Positions 31,721-42,285 of a DNA stretch of 64,000 nucleotides are shown here, piece by piece (position 1 is the first letter of the stretch; each line of letters begins with the position of its first letter). A program made the position numbers and the translations under genes. This stretch comes from Prorocentrum cordatum (lineage: Eukaryota > Sar > Dinophyceae > Prorocentrales > Prorocentraceae), in NCBI GenBank assembly GCA_963575745.1, contig CAUYUJ010016283.1:317734-381733 (forward strand), read 5' to 3'. Under the pieces are notes generated by a model, which saw only the letters and a program-made list of their open reading frames with translations, had not been told where the DNA came from and ran no database searches.

Positions 31721-32790
31721 AGCAAGAAATTCTGCGAGTTGACCGGGTGGAAGAATGCAATGGAGCTTTCTCCTTACACCCCTCCACCTCCTAAGCCCTC
31801 TCCTGACCTTGCTGGCGAAGTCGCCTTCACCGTAGGTAGGGATAGGTTGTTGTTTCCCCTGGTCTCCACCGATGGTGATCCTGAACTTGCGATGTTAATG
31901 CAAGGGCAAGATCACCGCATTGTTTCCTGGCGGACGGGAGCCCCGTTTTGTCAGGCAGTCGCGTGGCCGAAGTAAATCATGTGGCAACTAGAATATGCCT
32001 GGGGAGGTGCACCAAAATCTTGCGAAGCCCTGCGAGGACCCCACCATAGTCCTGAAGAAGAAGCAGAACAGGGCTGCTGCAAGCAAAGGCATGGGCTGCG
32101 CACCGCAAAGATTACGCGGGCTGGAGAATCGGGCTCCGAGCTCCGAGTCTCGTCTCCCGGGAGGCCCAAGCTGGCGAGCTCCAGTCTGGGGTTGGTGGGG
32201 GGTGGTGAGGGGTCGGAGCTTCTCGCTCGGTTTGGGCTGAGCAGGACGACTGTCGATGCACGAGCGACCCGTGCAGAGCGCCTCAAGTATGCCGCTGCGA
32301 ACGTAGCGAAGTCAGCTGAAGGCGGCAGAGATTCGGATTCAGGGGAGCACTGTCCTCCAGTGTCGTTTCTGCACTGTCATGATCAGGGCTTTCCGGCAGC
32401 ACTCAACGGATTGCCCGCTGAAGCGAAGCGAAGCGAAGACGAGGAGGGCCCAGCAGGAGAGGAGGAAGACGAGAGCGGTTCTGGCAAGCAGCAGGCCGGC
32501 GGGCCACCCGCGCGGCGGCCGCAAAGCAGGCGCTGCCCAGCGAAGAGGGGCCTCGAGGCAGTAGCCCAGGTCGGTGAGGACCGTCTGCGCGGGAGGAGAG
32601 GGGGGGTGGGGGGGGCAGGAGGAGGGGGGCGGAAGGAGAAAGGGGAGGCAGGAGGAAGCGGAAGGGGGAGGAGGAAAAGGAGGGCGAGGAAGAGAAAACG
32701 AGCGAGCGACCCAAGAATGCGTCCGACGAACGATCTCACCTCAGGACAAATCACGGAAAACCTCAGGGACCGAAAGGTCAGACACTAGAC
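31721..32790 (+). other. Unassigned open frames on the plus strand
   Basis: The stretch ending at 31,975 reads PDLAGEVAFTVGRDRLLFPL and DGDPELAMLMQGQDHRIVSW, plausible protein text. It is separated by one stop from a 269-codon frame (31,979-32,788) whose C-terminal half becomes Glu/Arg/Gly-rich through a GGAGGAGG purine tract (32,590-32,700). I recognise no family. It may be a decayed gene whose 3' part is low complexity. There is no supporting neighbour. Confidence 0.25.
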
Positions 32791-33420
32791 CCAGGAGGGA
32801 GCGGGGCCACAGGGAAAGCACCGCCCATGAAAACCCTGGGCCAGGAAACCCGCCGGAGGAATCCTGGTATCAATGGAACCCCCAGGAGTACCCTCCTCGC
32901 TGACGGGGTGAAAGCCCGCGGTCAAACGTGCTCATGGCCGTGAGCTGGTTCCGACGTTTGCTCGGCTTCTCTGAGAGCCCAACGCACACCGTTCGGAACT
33001 TCCTCATGCAACGCACGACACCCGAATTACAGTGACCTGCACAGCGGCGGTAACAATGCAACACAGGAAACGTCCGTGCCCAAGAGCCCGAAACTCCGCG
33101 ACGAGAGCATCGTAACCTACATTCGAAACTTCGTCGACATCCAGATGCTGAGGAGGTACCACAACGGCCGGGGCCGCAGGAAGGGGCTCCATCCCTTTGG
33201 GCTCTCACAGGGCTTCGTCGGCCGCCGCAAGGGCAGAGGCCACGCGGGGATCACTTCAAGGGCCCCGCCGCTCAGCAAACGTCCTGAATAACTCGGAGTC
33301 CAGGGCGCGTGCGACAGTACGTGGGGCACACGTGAGCCCGCCTCCCACCCCGAGATACCCTAGAGGCGCCTCAGCACGCGCAGTGGTCTCACAGACACGA
33401 CACGTGTAGGACCGCAGACG
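32791..33420. other. No confirmed gene; possible LINE 3' tail
   Basis: Lies downstream (in minus-strand sense) of the RNase H-like segment, so it could be the 3' end of the same LINE. Minus frames such as 33,004-33,192 show no recognisable motif. No poly-A or tail repeat was seen. Confidence 0.3.
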
Positions 33421-33429
33421 CTTGCATCA

Positions 33430-34007
33430 CCACATATCACGAACATTGTGCCCGCTGAGACACAACAGGATATCTGAACTCTGGGGCCTCTGGCTGAGGG
33501 AAACCGCCTCGGTCGTACCACTGAGACACAATGATCAGCTGCATACCCCGCGCTATATGGCCCAGCCAATGCGATACGTATGCTCTCGGTGACTGTCTCG
33601 GCCACCATGTGCGAGACCACTTCGAGCAAAACCCTGCCCAGATGCTGCTGGGCCAAGATTCATTCGATGGAGCCGTCGGCATCCACCACCCCGTCGATGT
33701 CACGGCGCGCTGGTGCCCACTGAAAACCAAGAGGAAGGAAAGCAAGAGAACGGGCACTGACGGCGACAAAAATATCTCTCCAGACTCTGGCGCGCGTAGC
33801 TGGATCGCCTTGCAGGGACTGTTTCCATCCCGACCCCTCCTGGGCCAAGGAACTCAAATCGGTCACGACAGAATCATGATCTGGCTGGCATGTGAGCCCC
33901 ATCCGGATGCCATATTTCTGAGAACGCCCTACAAGCTGGACCAAACACGGCAAGGGGCCATAGGCGGCCCTCGCAAGAAAAAAAATGCCTGGATCGAGCT
34001 GGCACAC
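33430..34007 (-). pseudogene. LINE RNase H-like remnant
   Basis: Minus-strand frame beginning near 34,007 contains HDSVVTDLSSLAQEGSGWKQ, ATRARVWRDIFVAV and FQWAPARRDIDGV. A V-x-T-D, a helix with A-R-x-W-R-x-I and a late W-(A/V)-P-(A/S)-(R/H) resemble the RNase H domain that closes the ORF of dinoflagellate non-LTR elements; the last His is Arg here. The next frame (33,437-33,769) has SHMVAETVTESIR text of the expected tail type. It is broken by frameshifts. It sits downstream, in the same sense, of the RT fragment at 35-36 kb, which supports the call. Confidence 0.45.
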
Positions 34008-34870
34008 AGACCACCCACGCCTCCGAGTTCTAGGCGCACTCGAAATAAACCCCGGCCCGTCCGCGTACGACTTCTTTCCCCAAGCCCCCCTCCAATGTCT
34101 CCCCAGGTGGATACTTCTGAACTTATTCTCATGGTGTGTGTCTCTGGTGGAGGCTATGGGATCCCATGAACGAGGTCCACGCTATCCCAAGACTGCTGCC
34201 AAATCCGCATGCAAGCGTGATGGAGTCGGTCTAGGTTGTTCTGGCAGCGAGTCAAGTTCTTCCTCAAGGCTCCCCTCCAGAAGCGGCGGAGAGACATGCA
34301 ACATGTATCCGACGCACTCATCTTCCCGCAGGATCGACATGACCTGACTGGGCCTCCAGCCCTGAGGTCAAGACGATCAGGGATCGGGTTGTCATCTGCC
34401 CAGCGCTCTTGCCGCGTTCCGAGCCTTCCTGGACATTGAATAATCTTCGCCGAGCGACGTAATGCACGATACCAAACAGAGCAGCTGTGTGAAAACGCAA
34501 CATGGACACCCTCAATCGGGTGTATAGATATGTATGTAGATGTATATACATATGTATGTGTGTGTCGCTACATCTTGAGAACTGGCGGTAGTAAACCGCG
34601 TGCGATGCCGAGATCCTCGACCACAACATGACTAGAATCGAGGCCCAATGCAATCCTTCGAAGCGGCTGCCACCTAAGGGGTCCTCAGGCTTGAGCCCAG
34701 CACGGTTTGTCCCCGAATTGTCCCAAAGCCGCACCCAGGCGTGATGTAAACGACCCGGCTGGACAAAGGAATCCCAGATGCACACGGCAAACTTGATTGT
34801 ACTTTGAAGCGTGGCGTGGTAAATCGGGTCGCACATGTCATTGGGGCGCTGGTCAAAAATGCAGCGCCCC
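34008..34870 (-). other. LINE connection region, largely unreadable
   Basis: Between the RT thumb and RNase H-like remnants on the minus strand. It contains frames with WDSFVQPGRLHHAWVRLWDN but no diagnostic residues. A TATA/TGTA-rich microsatellite lies at 34,523-34,565. Confidence 0.35.
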
Positions 34871-36080
34871 CCGTCAAGACCTGCCCGGGGGACCAATCTG
34901 CACTGCAGCAAAAATCCGAGCTCGCGCAGGGCAGCGTCGCTCATGCCTGCCAGACGGCAAAGCACCAGCGCGCCAGAGCGACGTCGAACGCTGACCCGCA
35001 GCCTTCCTCACCATCAGGCACCCCTGCCTCCTAGCCCAGAACTGCTTGAGACGCTCCTGCTCCATTGTGCTTCGGATTCTGGGGCCAAAGAGCTCTTGAC
35101 CAAGGTTCCTCACGTGGGCCTTGTAAGAAATCCTGAACGAAACCATATGTTTTTGAAACTGACCCCACACGTTCCTGTTCCTGGGGGTACCACCTGAACC
35201 ATGAACCGATGCGCCTCCTGGATTCTGGCATCGCGCCGAGACCCTTAGAGTCCAGCTGCAACGATGGTTCCCCCAGCTAGGCCCGAGACGACCTGCCAGG
35301 GGCGGGTGGCAGCGCGAAGGGCGTGCTGATGACGCCGCCATGCCATCTGCAAGATATCGACGCCGATCGCGCACTCGATGACGAGGCAGGCCCGCCGTTG
35401 GACAGGCTCCACCAATGCAACCACTCGCGGGCCACGGCAATCGCGGCCGACACGCCCCGCAAACGACCGTCGCGGGAGGGGGCTTGCCACGGGAAGTTGC
35501 GAGCATGCACTGCATACCTTGCACCACTGGGGGACTGTGACGCCGAAGCCGTATTCCATGGTTTGTGGTAGCGCCTCTCTTGCCATGTTGCGCCAGCATG
35601 TGCCCAGCGCTCGCGGCTGCCTGAAGCGCGCGAGGCACCGTCGCGCCGTCTTCACCCTGCGCTTCATGGTCCCGAACTTGACGAGATCCCCAAGGAGGTT
35701 GACACCCGACGCGCACCTGAAACCAGACCGTCTGAGCTTTGTCGCCACTGCCTTGTTGGCCCCCATGGAAAGGAGGAAATGATCCTGAAGCGCGTTCGCG
35801 AGGTTCGCCAGGAGGTCCACCGCCTACGACGACATCTGCTGGGCGAGCCCCATCATCGCCCTGGTGAAACCGTCGGATGTCCAGGCCATTGATCTGCAGC
35901 GGCACGGCCAGGTGCCTCGCAACGCACTGCTTGAAGGGCTTGATCACGAGATGCAAGAAGAGGCCCATGGCGAAGACACAGCCTAGCAGGAACGGCGGCT
36001 GCGCCGCGCCCGAGCGCCAGCCTGGTCTGCCGGCGCAGCCTCTCCCATTCTTTGATCATAACGGCGCGGCTGCTCGCCCG
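34870..36080 (-). pseudogene. LINE (non-LTR) reverse transcriptase C-terminal remnant
   Basis: Read on the minus strand: GCVFAMGLFLHLVIKPFKQC (about 35,965), corresponding to the RT palm helix after the Q-G motif; ARHLAVPLQINGLDIRRF; then after a frameshift, where the catalytic (F/Y)ADD should lie, AMMGLAQQMS and a stop. Next come LLANLANALQDHFLLSMGAN, KLRRSGFRCASGVNLLGDLV, MKRRVKTARRCLARFRQPRA, EALPQTMEYGFGVTV (thumb) and RPWQVVSGLAGGTIVAAGL. The basic helix followed by A-x-L-P-x-x-x-Y-G-x-x-V and a W-x-x-V-x-G-(L/P)-x-(A/G) step match RT/connection segments of dinoflagellate LINEs as I remember them. The active-site Asp pair is not readable. It has several frameshifts and is inactive. Confidence 0.65.
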
Positions 36081-37440
36081 CAACCTGTATAGCGAGGGCA
36101 GGAATGCGAGCGGGAGTGCGAGGGGTCGGTGGCCACACTCCAGGCCGGGGCCTCTCGCCGCCTCCGTTTGATTGAGTACGCGCGCTGACGTAATCTGATG
36201 TGGCAGACAGCCCTAGACCGCCATCGCACGCAGCAGCAGGCCCGCGCGCGTCCGGTCCTGGCCCCGCCCTCCATGCACGGCAGCGCCCCGCGCCCCCCCC
36301 GCAGCTTTCGAGCGGTCAGGGGGCGCGCCTCGGCCGCGTCAATCTGCTGCAGAGCCTCGAGCACATGGGCCCCCATTTGGGGGCCCGAGGCCTCCGCGAC
36401 ACCCACGCGCCCCCCGCCTGCCCACATGCCGGACCAAGAGGTCTGCGGGCGCTGCCAGCTGCGCCGCGTCGCCAGGATAACATGACTTTGCGACATTGCG
36501 ACTCGCCCGTGCGAGGGCCCATCCTTTTGGCATGGTGGTCACTTGGGTCTGCGTCACTTGACTTCGTGGCCACTTGGCCCACGCCGCGGATTCTGCCGAC
36601 GAGCAACGGCGCGCGCGCGCGCCTGCTGCTCGTGGGGCGCCCAGCCAGGACTCCGGGCCCCCCAGAACGATGGACCTGGCCACCGCGCTGGGGAAGCAAT
36701 TGGGATTCGCAAGCACCTGATAGACGACGCCCCCAATGTCGGCCATGATGACCAGCTCCCTCCCGGCGCGGCTGATGCCCAGCGCGCTGCGCGGCTTTCG
36801 GTGAACGCAGATCGCCCGCTGCATCCTGCCGGGGGCGCGAAGCCTCAGCATGCGGGGGCAAGGCAAGCCGCGAGCTCGGCGCGACCAAGCCGCCCACGGG
36901 TCACCGCGCGCGCCTGCGCCCCTCAGTCTATCAAAATCTTGCGCAGCTTCTTCTTCTTCCACGTCTCGCAGCGGCGCCGCGTCGCCCGACGCTGCTCCGC
37001 GCCGCCGACGACATCGACGGACGCGTCATCCACTAGGCCCTAGGCGCTGCCGATCCGCCCCGGGCCGCCTGCTGGGCCCAGTGAACCGCGCCACGCGATC
37101 GACCCTGTGGCCCCCGCCCACGCGCTCGAAGCCCGTCGGTGGCGCGATGGGGTGTGGCCGCCGGCGACGCCGCCCTTCCGCCCTTGCGCTGGCCAGTATC
37201 CTCCTCGACAACATGGACATGTGTCCAGGAAGGCGAAGCCCCCGCCCTGCTGGAATCCGTCGGCTGCTGCTGCTCCTGATGGGCCTGGCGACAGAGCTGT
37301 GGGGCGGCGCGGCCTGCGCGAGCGCTTAGCGCCCCCCCGTCGCCCGCCCTCCTGGCCGCTCCAGGAGCGCTGGCTGCTGGCCCCCGACGGGCAGCTTGTC
37401 TTCGGCGGGCCCCAGTCCCATCGGCAGGTTTCGCCTACGG
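36081..37440. other. GC-rich interval between opposite-strand LINE parts
   Basis: Where minus-strand RT fingers/palm would be expected, I find only Ala/Arg/Pro/Gly-rich frames on both strands (for example minus 36,316-36,897). No LDFxxAFxSI motif is visible. The orientation switch between 36.1 and 37.4 kb must lie here. Confidence 0.4.
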
Positions 37441-37499
37441 CTCCCGGGCGATGCCGGCTGTGAGTGGCGGCGATGGCGGCAGCGGCAGCAGTTTTACGC

Positions 37500-38160
37500 G
37501 TCCAAGGAAGTGCAACGGCGCCGAGCTCATCATTTACATCGGTTGATCATGGGTCAAGGCCGAGCAGATTGCGAGCAGCGGCGACGCGGGCGCCGACGTC
37601 GGCTCTTTCCAAGAGTTGCGGCTCGCGGGTGGGGCCATCCAGCCCGGGTCGGGGAATTGCGCGCGCGCGCCGTGGTTGGCAGCCGTCTTTCGGCGAGGCC
37701 AAGCTGTCCGAGGCTGGGCTTTTTGTGGGCGGAGTGGAGCTTGCCGCGTGGGCCGGCGTTTGCGCCGCCGCTCTTCAGGTCGCGCCGTGTGGCGAGGGCT
37801 TCCTGGTGATCCAAGCCGTGAAGGGCGGCCCCGTCGTCGGCTCCGTCTACTTGGGCAAAGCCGAGCGCTGCAGCGTTGACGGCGTGCGCGGGCTGCTGAC
37901 GGTCGCTGGGGCCACGCTGCGCCACGGCAGGCCTTTCGTCATTGTAGAAGACTGGGACAATCCGCGCGGGGTCCTGTTCGCCGACGGCGTCGTCCTCGAG
38001 CGCCAGGCGCCCCCGTGCATCGTGAAGGGTGCACGTGCTAGACATAGGACCACGCGTGCACGTTCCTAGATTATTCGCGGGCCAGCAAGTGCCTTGCGCC
38101 GCTCGCGTCGACCGCTGCGCCCGTGGGCGGGTGGCCTGCCTGGGTGCGCGACCCCCTGCG
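37500..38160 (+). pseudogene. LINE AP endonuclease domain remnant
   Basis: This domain nicks target DNA to prime retrotransposition. Plus-strand order: AELIIYIG then SWVKAEQIASSGDAGADV and SFQELRLAGGA (37,520-37,635), with the Q-E catalytic Glu; after a frameshift VELAAWAGVCAAALQVA, GSVYLGKAERCSVDGVRGLL and GRPFVIVEDWDNPRG (37,735-37,970), matching the S-V-Y-L, G-x-P-(F/Y)-(V/I)-I and D-(W/F)-N motifs; after another shift TFLDYSRASKCLAPLAST (38,060-38,113), the L-D-Y/F-x-x-(V/A)-S step. Length is about right for the domain, but two frameshifts and a stop disable it. It is opposite in strand to the RT remnant at 35-36 kb. Confidence 0.65.
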
Positions 38161-38217
38161 CCCTCGCGCCCGCAGGCCCGTTGCGCGCGGCTGGCAAGGG
38201 CGCGCATCGGCGATGGC

Positions 38218-38420
38218 GACGCTCGCCTGCAAGGGGACCAGCACCTGCTCGGACTGCTTATTAGCAGCCTCCTTCGCGTCGAACTCCTTACTGATGATGT
38301 CAATGTCCTGCTTGAGCTTGGCCGCCACGGCATCATTTGCGCTCGCCTCGCCCAAGCCCACCTGCTCGTCGCACACGGCTCGGGCGCGCTGCGCGAGGGC
38401 GGCCCCAGGGACCTCGGAGC
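38218..38420 (-). pseudogene. Coiled-coil fragment, possibly LINE ORF1
   Basis: Minus-strand text GLGEASANDAVAAKLKQDID and ISKEFDAKEAANKQSEQVLV has heptad-like Leu/Ile/Ala spacing and high charge, typical of a coiled coil. ORF1 proteins of dinoflagellate LINEs often contain such a segment, and LINE pieces adjoin it. It directly abuts the plus-strand endonuclease remnant, so the two are head to head. Identity is inferred from context only. Confidence 0.35.
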
Positions 38421-39230
38421 TCCCCGCGCGGCCGAGCCCGCGCAAGGAACCGATGCCGCGTCGGCGTGGCTGCATCTCGTCGCTGCTGGCATCCTGAACG
38501 CCCAGGGGTCGGAGTCGGCCATCGCTGCAGGCGGCTCCGCAGAGCGAGGGCGCCAGCCGCCGCTGCCAGCGGGCCCTCCACCGGCACCGCCCGCGCCGCT
38601 CGGCCCAGCCATGCCGGGCCCAGGTCGACAGCGGGCGCGCCCCGCCAGTGCGCCCGCGACGCCGCGACGCCCGGTCGCCAGACAAGCCCAATGGCCTCCG
38701 GCGACGCGACCGAGGCGGGCGCCACTATCACGGAGCAGCTGCGTCGCGAGAGCCAGGGCCATTGCCAGCCATGGCCCAACTCCGAGGCGCCGATCCGCGA
38801 TGAACCAAGAGCCGCGGGGCAGCTCCACGTAGTTCGCCGCGATGCCATGCCCGACTGCACGCAGGAGTGACCCTAGGCTAGAGTGACCTGTGGCGCGCGG
38901 CTTCAGGGGCGCCGGCGGGGGCCCAACGCAATCGCGCAAGCTGGCGCTGCCGCGCCGCGTCAACGATCGGCGGGGCGCCGTTCGAAAAATGTTTTGCGCC
39001 GGCGGGCAGGCGCGGAATTCCGCCGATTGAGTTTGAGCGCCCCGAATGGCACCTCGAAGGCGCTGCGAAAGCAGACGCTGCCGGGGGCCACCGCGATGAG
39101 GTCTGGCACTGCTGGGCCGCGTCGCGATGACATCTGACCAGGCTGGGCGTCATGACCATATGCAGCCCCGTCCGAGAGCCTGGAATATGTTTCAATGCGT
39201 TTGGACAACTTATCACAGCTAACAACCCCG
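38421..39230. other. GC-rich DNA, no confirmed gene
   Basis: Minus frames here (to 38,963) contain NYVELPRGSWFIADRR and ATQLLRDSGARLG but no recognised domain. They could be LINE 5' sequence upstream of the coiled coil. Confidence 0.35.
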
Positions 39231-39234
39231 CTGG

Positions 39235-39308
39235 CTCGAAAAAATCAAACATATTCAAAAATACCCAAAGAGATTCAAAGATATCCAAATATGTCCAAAG
39301 ATGTTCAA
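39235..39308 (+). repeat. AT-rich ~12-bp minisatellite
   Basis: About six units of the type ATTCAAAGATAT / CCAAATATGT / CCAAAGATG. A sharp AT-rich island in GC-rich DNA. Confidence 0.75.
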
Positions 39309-39790
39309 GCCAGACGTTTGGGGGTGTGGGCTGGGATTCGGGGTTGGTTCTGGGCCAGAAGAAGGGCCGCCTGGTCGACTGGCTCCCCCCTCGGGTAACC
39401 AATGCAGTGAGCATCTTCTGTATACCAGAACGTGTTTTCCCAATCGAGCTGCCTCCCCCCTCCTCCTCCCCTTCAGATGGCAGCGCGTTTAGCGGACTGC
39501 ATCGCAGACGCGGTTGGCGTGCTTTCAGCCGCCTAACTTGTCTATGCGCCGATTGGGCGCCTGGCTTGACTGAACTAGCCCACTGAGCGCGAGTGGTTTA
39601 GAGCGCTTCCTCTTTTGACTCACCTTCTTCCCCTTCGGGGAGGGGCTCAGCTCTCTCCCGACCCGCTCCTCGCGGGTCGAGGGAACATTTAAGAAGACCG
39701 CGGCGAGAAGGCAAGTTTGATGTGGCGTAGGTTTGGGACACATGTTGGCCTCCTGGGGGGGGGGCCCTGATTGAGCCCCCCATTTCTTTG
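39309..39790. other. No recognisable gene
   Basis: Mixed DNA without domain or repeat identity. A G10 run lies near 39,757. Confidence 0.5.
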
Positions 39791-39794
39791 ACCA

Positions 39795-39960
39795 AGCTCC
39801 GCCAAGATGGCCCAACAATGGCTCCCAAGAGGGCCCCTAAGAGGCCCTCAAGAGGTTCCCAACAGGCTCTCAAGAGAACCCCAAAGAGGCCCCCAAGGGG
39901 CCCTAAGACGCCCCCAGGGGACTCCAAGAATCTTTCAGGAGACATTCGAAGAGCCTCCGA
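39795..39960 (+). repeat. Minisatellite F, short array
   Basis: Units such as GGCCCCTAAGAGGCCCTCAA and GAGGTTCCCAACAGG. Period varies around 11-16 bp and the CCAAGAGG core is shared with 51.7 and 57.5 kb. Confidence 0.75.
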
Positions 39961-39984
39961 AAGGCACAGAAGAGGCCTCTAGCC

Positions 39985-40062
39985 ATTCTGCTCCTCCTCC
40001 TCTTCCTCTTCCTCCTCCTCCTCCTCCTCGTCCTCCTCCTCCTCCTCCTCCGCTTCCCCAGC
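39985..40062 (+). repeat. (TCC)n microsatellite
   Basis: About 70 bp of TCC with TCT and TCG interruptions. Confidence 0.95.
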
Positions 40063-40164
40063 CCGTTATCCCACTGCATGCTCCTCCACATCCCTGGCCA
40101 GGGCAACTCTGGGCACCGTTCCTGGATGGGCTGGCGGGGTTACGCGAAGCGTCTAGAACAATCC

Positions 40165-40285
40165 AGAGATCCACGCGGATGTCCTGCATCGGCGCTGGAG
40201 ACCCCCTCCAAGGCGCGCTCGGCGCCGCAGGCGCCGCCAGGGGGCCAGGCTCCGACCCGAGAACTCCGCGCGGACCTTCGAAAGG
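40165..40285 (+). repeat. Foldback repeat family A, copy 5
   Basis: Left arm AGATCCACGCGGATGTCCTG then CATCGGCGCTGG. Centre GGCGCGCTCGGCGCCGCAGG then CGCCGCCAGGGGG. Right arm CCGACCCGAGAACTCCGCGC then GGACCTTCGAAAGG. The ends pair; the inner arms are diverged. Confidence 0.75.
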
Positions 40286-40915
40286 ATACTTACTTTAGCT
40301 GCGCGCTCTTCCTCGAGCTTCGGCTCGGCGGGGGATCGGCGACTGCCTCCGTCCCCCCCTGTCGGAGCCATCGAGAAGGAGGGGTGGCGGTGTGCCTGTG
40401 GGCCCCCCGTGGACAGGCGAGAAGCCGCTAGGCCCGGCCGACCGCCTCGGCCCGGCGGAGCGCCGACGGCTGCCGACCCCCGACATCCGTCGCCTCCTGA
40501 TTCCCAGCCCTGCAGTGGTGTTGGGTCCTCGTTCCATCTCCGCAGCAGCTCGCGTCTCCTCCTTCCTTCCATGTTCCTCCTTCGTCCCTTCCTCCCTCCT
40601 CCTCCTCCTCCTCCCCGCCCGAGGCTCCTGCCGGGCGCCCAGCAGCGCCGCCGCCAGTCCCGCCACCTGCGCCGCGGCACCGGCGGGCGGGGAGAAGGAT
40701 ACCAAAAGCGGGCAGCCGCCCTTTTCCCATGCCTTTCCATCCGTATCCCTCTCTACACCTCCCTCCTCCCTACTACCCCTTCCCCTAACCCTTCCCCTTC
40801 CCCTCTGCATCGTCCCTGTCGTCGTCCTCCTCCTCCTCCTCCTCCTCCTCCTCTTCCTCCTCCTCCTCCTCCTCCTCCTCCTCCTCCTCCTCCTCCTCCT
40901 CCCCCTCAGTCCATT
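40286..40915. other. No gene; TCC tracts
   Basis: GC-rich sequence with TCC tracts at 40,590-40,615 and 40,828-40,905. Minus Arg-rich and plus Leu/Pro-rich frames follow from these repeats. Confidence 0.75.
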
Positions 40916-41790
40916 GGCCTGATCAATCACTCCTCAGTGCCGCACCCCGAGACGTGTCGGTCGGGCGGGGGAGCGCTTCGCCTGAGAATCCCCTCCAGTT
41001 TGCAAGTCAAATCATCTACAGGGATGAGGCTCTCGCCTTTAGCCCGCCCACATTCGTCTCAGGTTTGCAATAGATACTAGAGGGCTGGAAAACCTGTCGA
41101 TTACAAACTGAGGCGATCGCCCTTGCGACACGCATTCTGGTCAAAAAACGTGCAACAGCTACAAGAACAAAACCCTTGTCGCTTTCAACATGGGGTTCTT
41201 GTCTCACCGCCGCTCACATCCGCCTAACAGCATGGCAACGGTTCGATGGAGCGCAGGTCATTTTCGAAACTGGGATCCCGCCTTGGCGCGGCGTGAATTA
41301 GCTTTACCATTTTGTAGCGGCTACGAGAATGGAGCATGGATCGTTTTCGGAATGGATCTCTCGCCTTACCGCACGCAACAATCATCTGCCAGCTTGGCAA
41401 CAGATACAATAACGGAAGACCGCTCCTTTTCAGATAGGGAGCTGCTGCTTGAGACCTCACCTTTGTACACATATGTAGTGGAATATCAAGCCTAGACAAC
41501 AGAAGCAGCTGCACGGATGGAGAGCGCTTGCGACCTCCACAAATCTCAGTGCAGCAATTACACAGTGTGGGGCGGCCCGCTTTCAAAACAGGCACGTCGC
41601 TTGACACCACGGTGAACTGCACGATCATGCCTTGTCGTACTCCCGGTTACGCGCTAGGAATACATACTCTGCAGTTAATTTGCCAGACGGGGCTCTCGCC
41701 TGAATGGAAGGCCCACAGGGTGCTGGACATCCACCAGGGGCGCTTCTTGGGGTGTATTGCAGCATCGCTGATGCATCTTAAGTTTATTAC
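40916..41790. other. No recognisable gene
   Basis: Near-balanced composition. Plus (41,190-41,495) and minus (41,224-41,628) frames overlap, and neither has a recognised motif. Confidence 0.4.
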
Positions 41791-41867
41791 AGTCCTGCAT
41801 CCTCCTCCTCCTCATCCTCCTCCTTCAACGCGCAAACCGCAAAAAGGTCGGGCGAGAAGGGAGGAGG

Positions 41868-42010
41868 GGGAGAAAAAAAATAAGGAGACGGGCGGCGCTG
41901 CGGATTCAACCCGAGGACCCAAGTCCACGGGATGATAAGGAAAAAAAGGAGGCGGGGAGGAGGACAAGCGAGACGCGCGGCGCTGCGGACTCAAAACAAG
42001 AACCCAACCC
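41868..42010 (+). repeat. Dispersed repeat family E, two tandem copies
   Basis: Copy 2 (about 41,868-41,935) and copy 3 (41,936-42,010) share GGAGA/GGAAAAAAA, GGGCGGCGCTGCGGATTCAA versus GCGCGGCGCTGCGGACTCAA, and GAGGACCCAAGTCC versus AGAACCCAACCC. The single copy at 27,055 is colinear. Confidence 0.7.
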
Positions 42011-42114
42011 AACACAAGATGGTTGCGGAAAAGTCGATCCATCGTGGGAGGCGCTTGTCCCAATTTTCATCCGCTGATTTTCGTCAGACCCAATCATCCC
42101 TCATCCTCCCGCCC

Positions 42115-42285
42115 CCCTCCTTCGAGTGCGCCGAAGAGGGGGCGAGGAAGAGGAGGGTGAACGACTCGCGGCCAGAGGCATGTGCGCGGAAGAGGGGTCC
42201 AAGGAACGCTCTGAAAGACGAAGAGGGGGCCATGAAATCTGGCAGACCTCATGGCCCAAGCCATGACAACCCTAACCATCACCCC
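42115..42285 (+). repeat. Dispersed repeat family G, copy 1
   Basis: GCCGAAGAGGGGGCGAGGAA, AGGCATGTGCGCGGAAGAGG, GGTCCAAGG, GACGAAGAGGG and CATGGCCCAAGCCATGA appear in the same order at 50,278-50,450. Confidence 0.65.
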
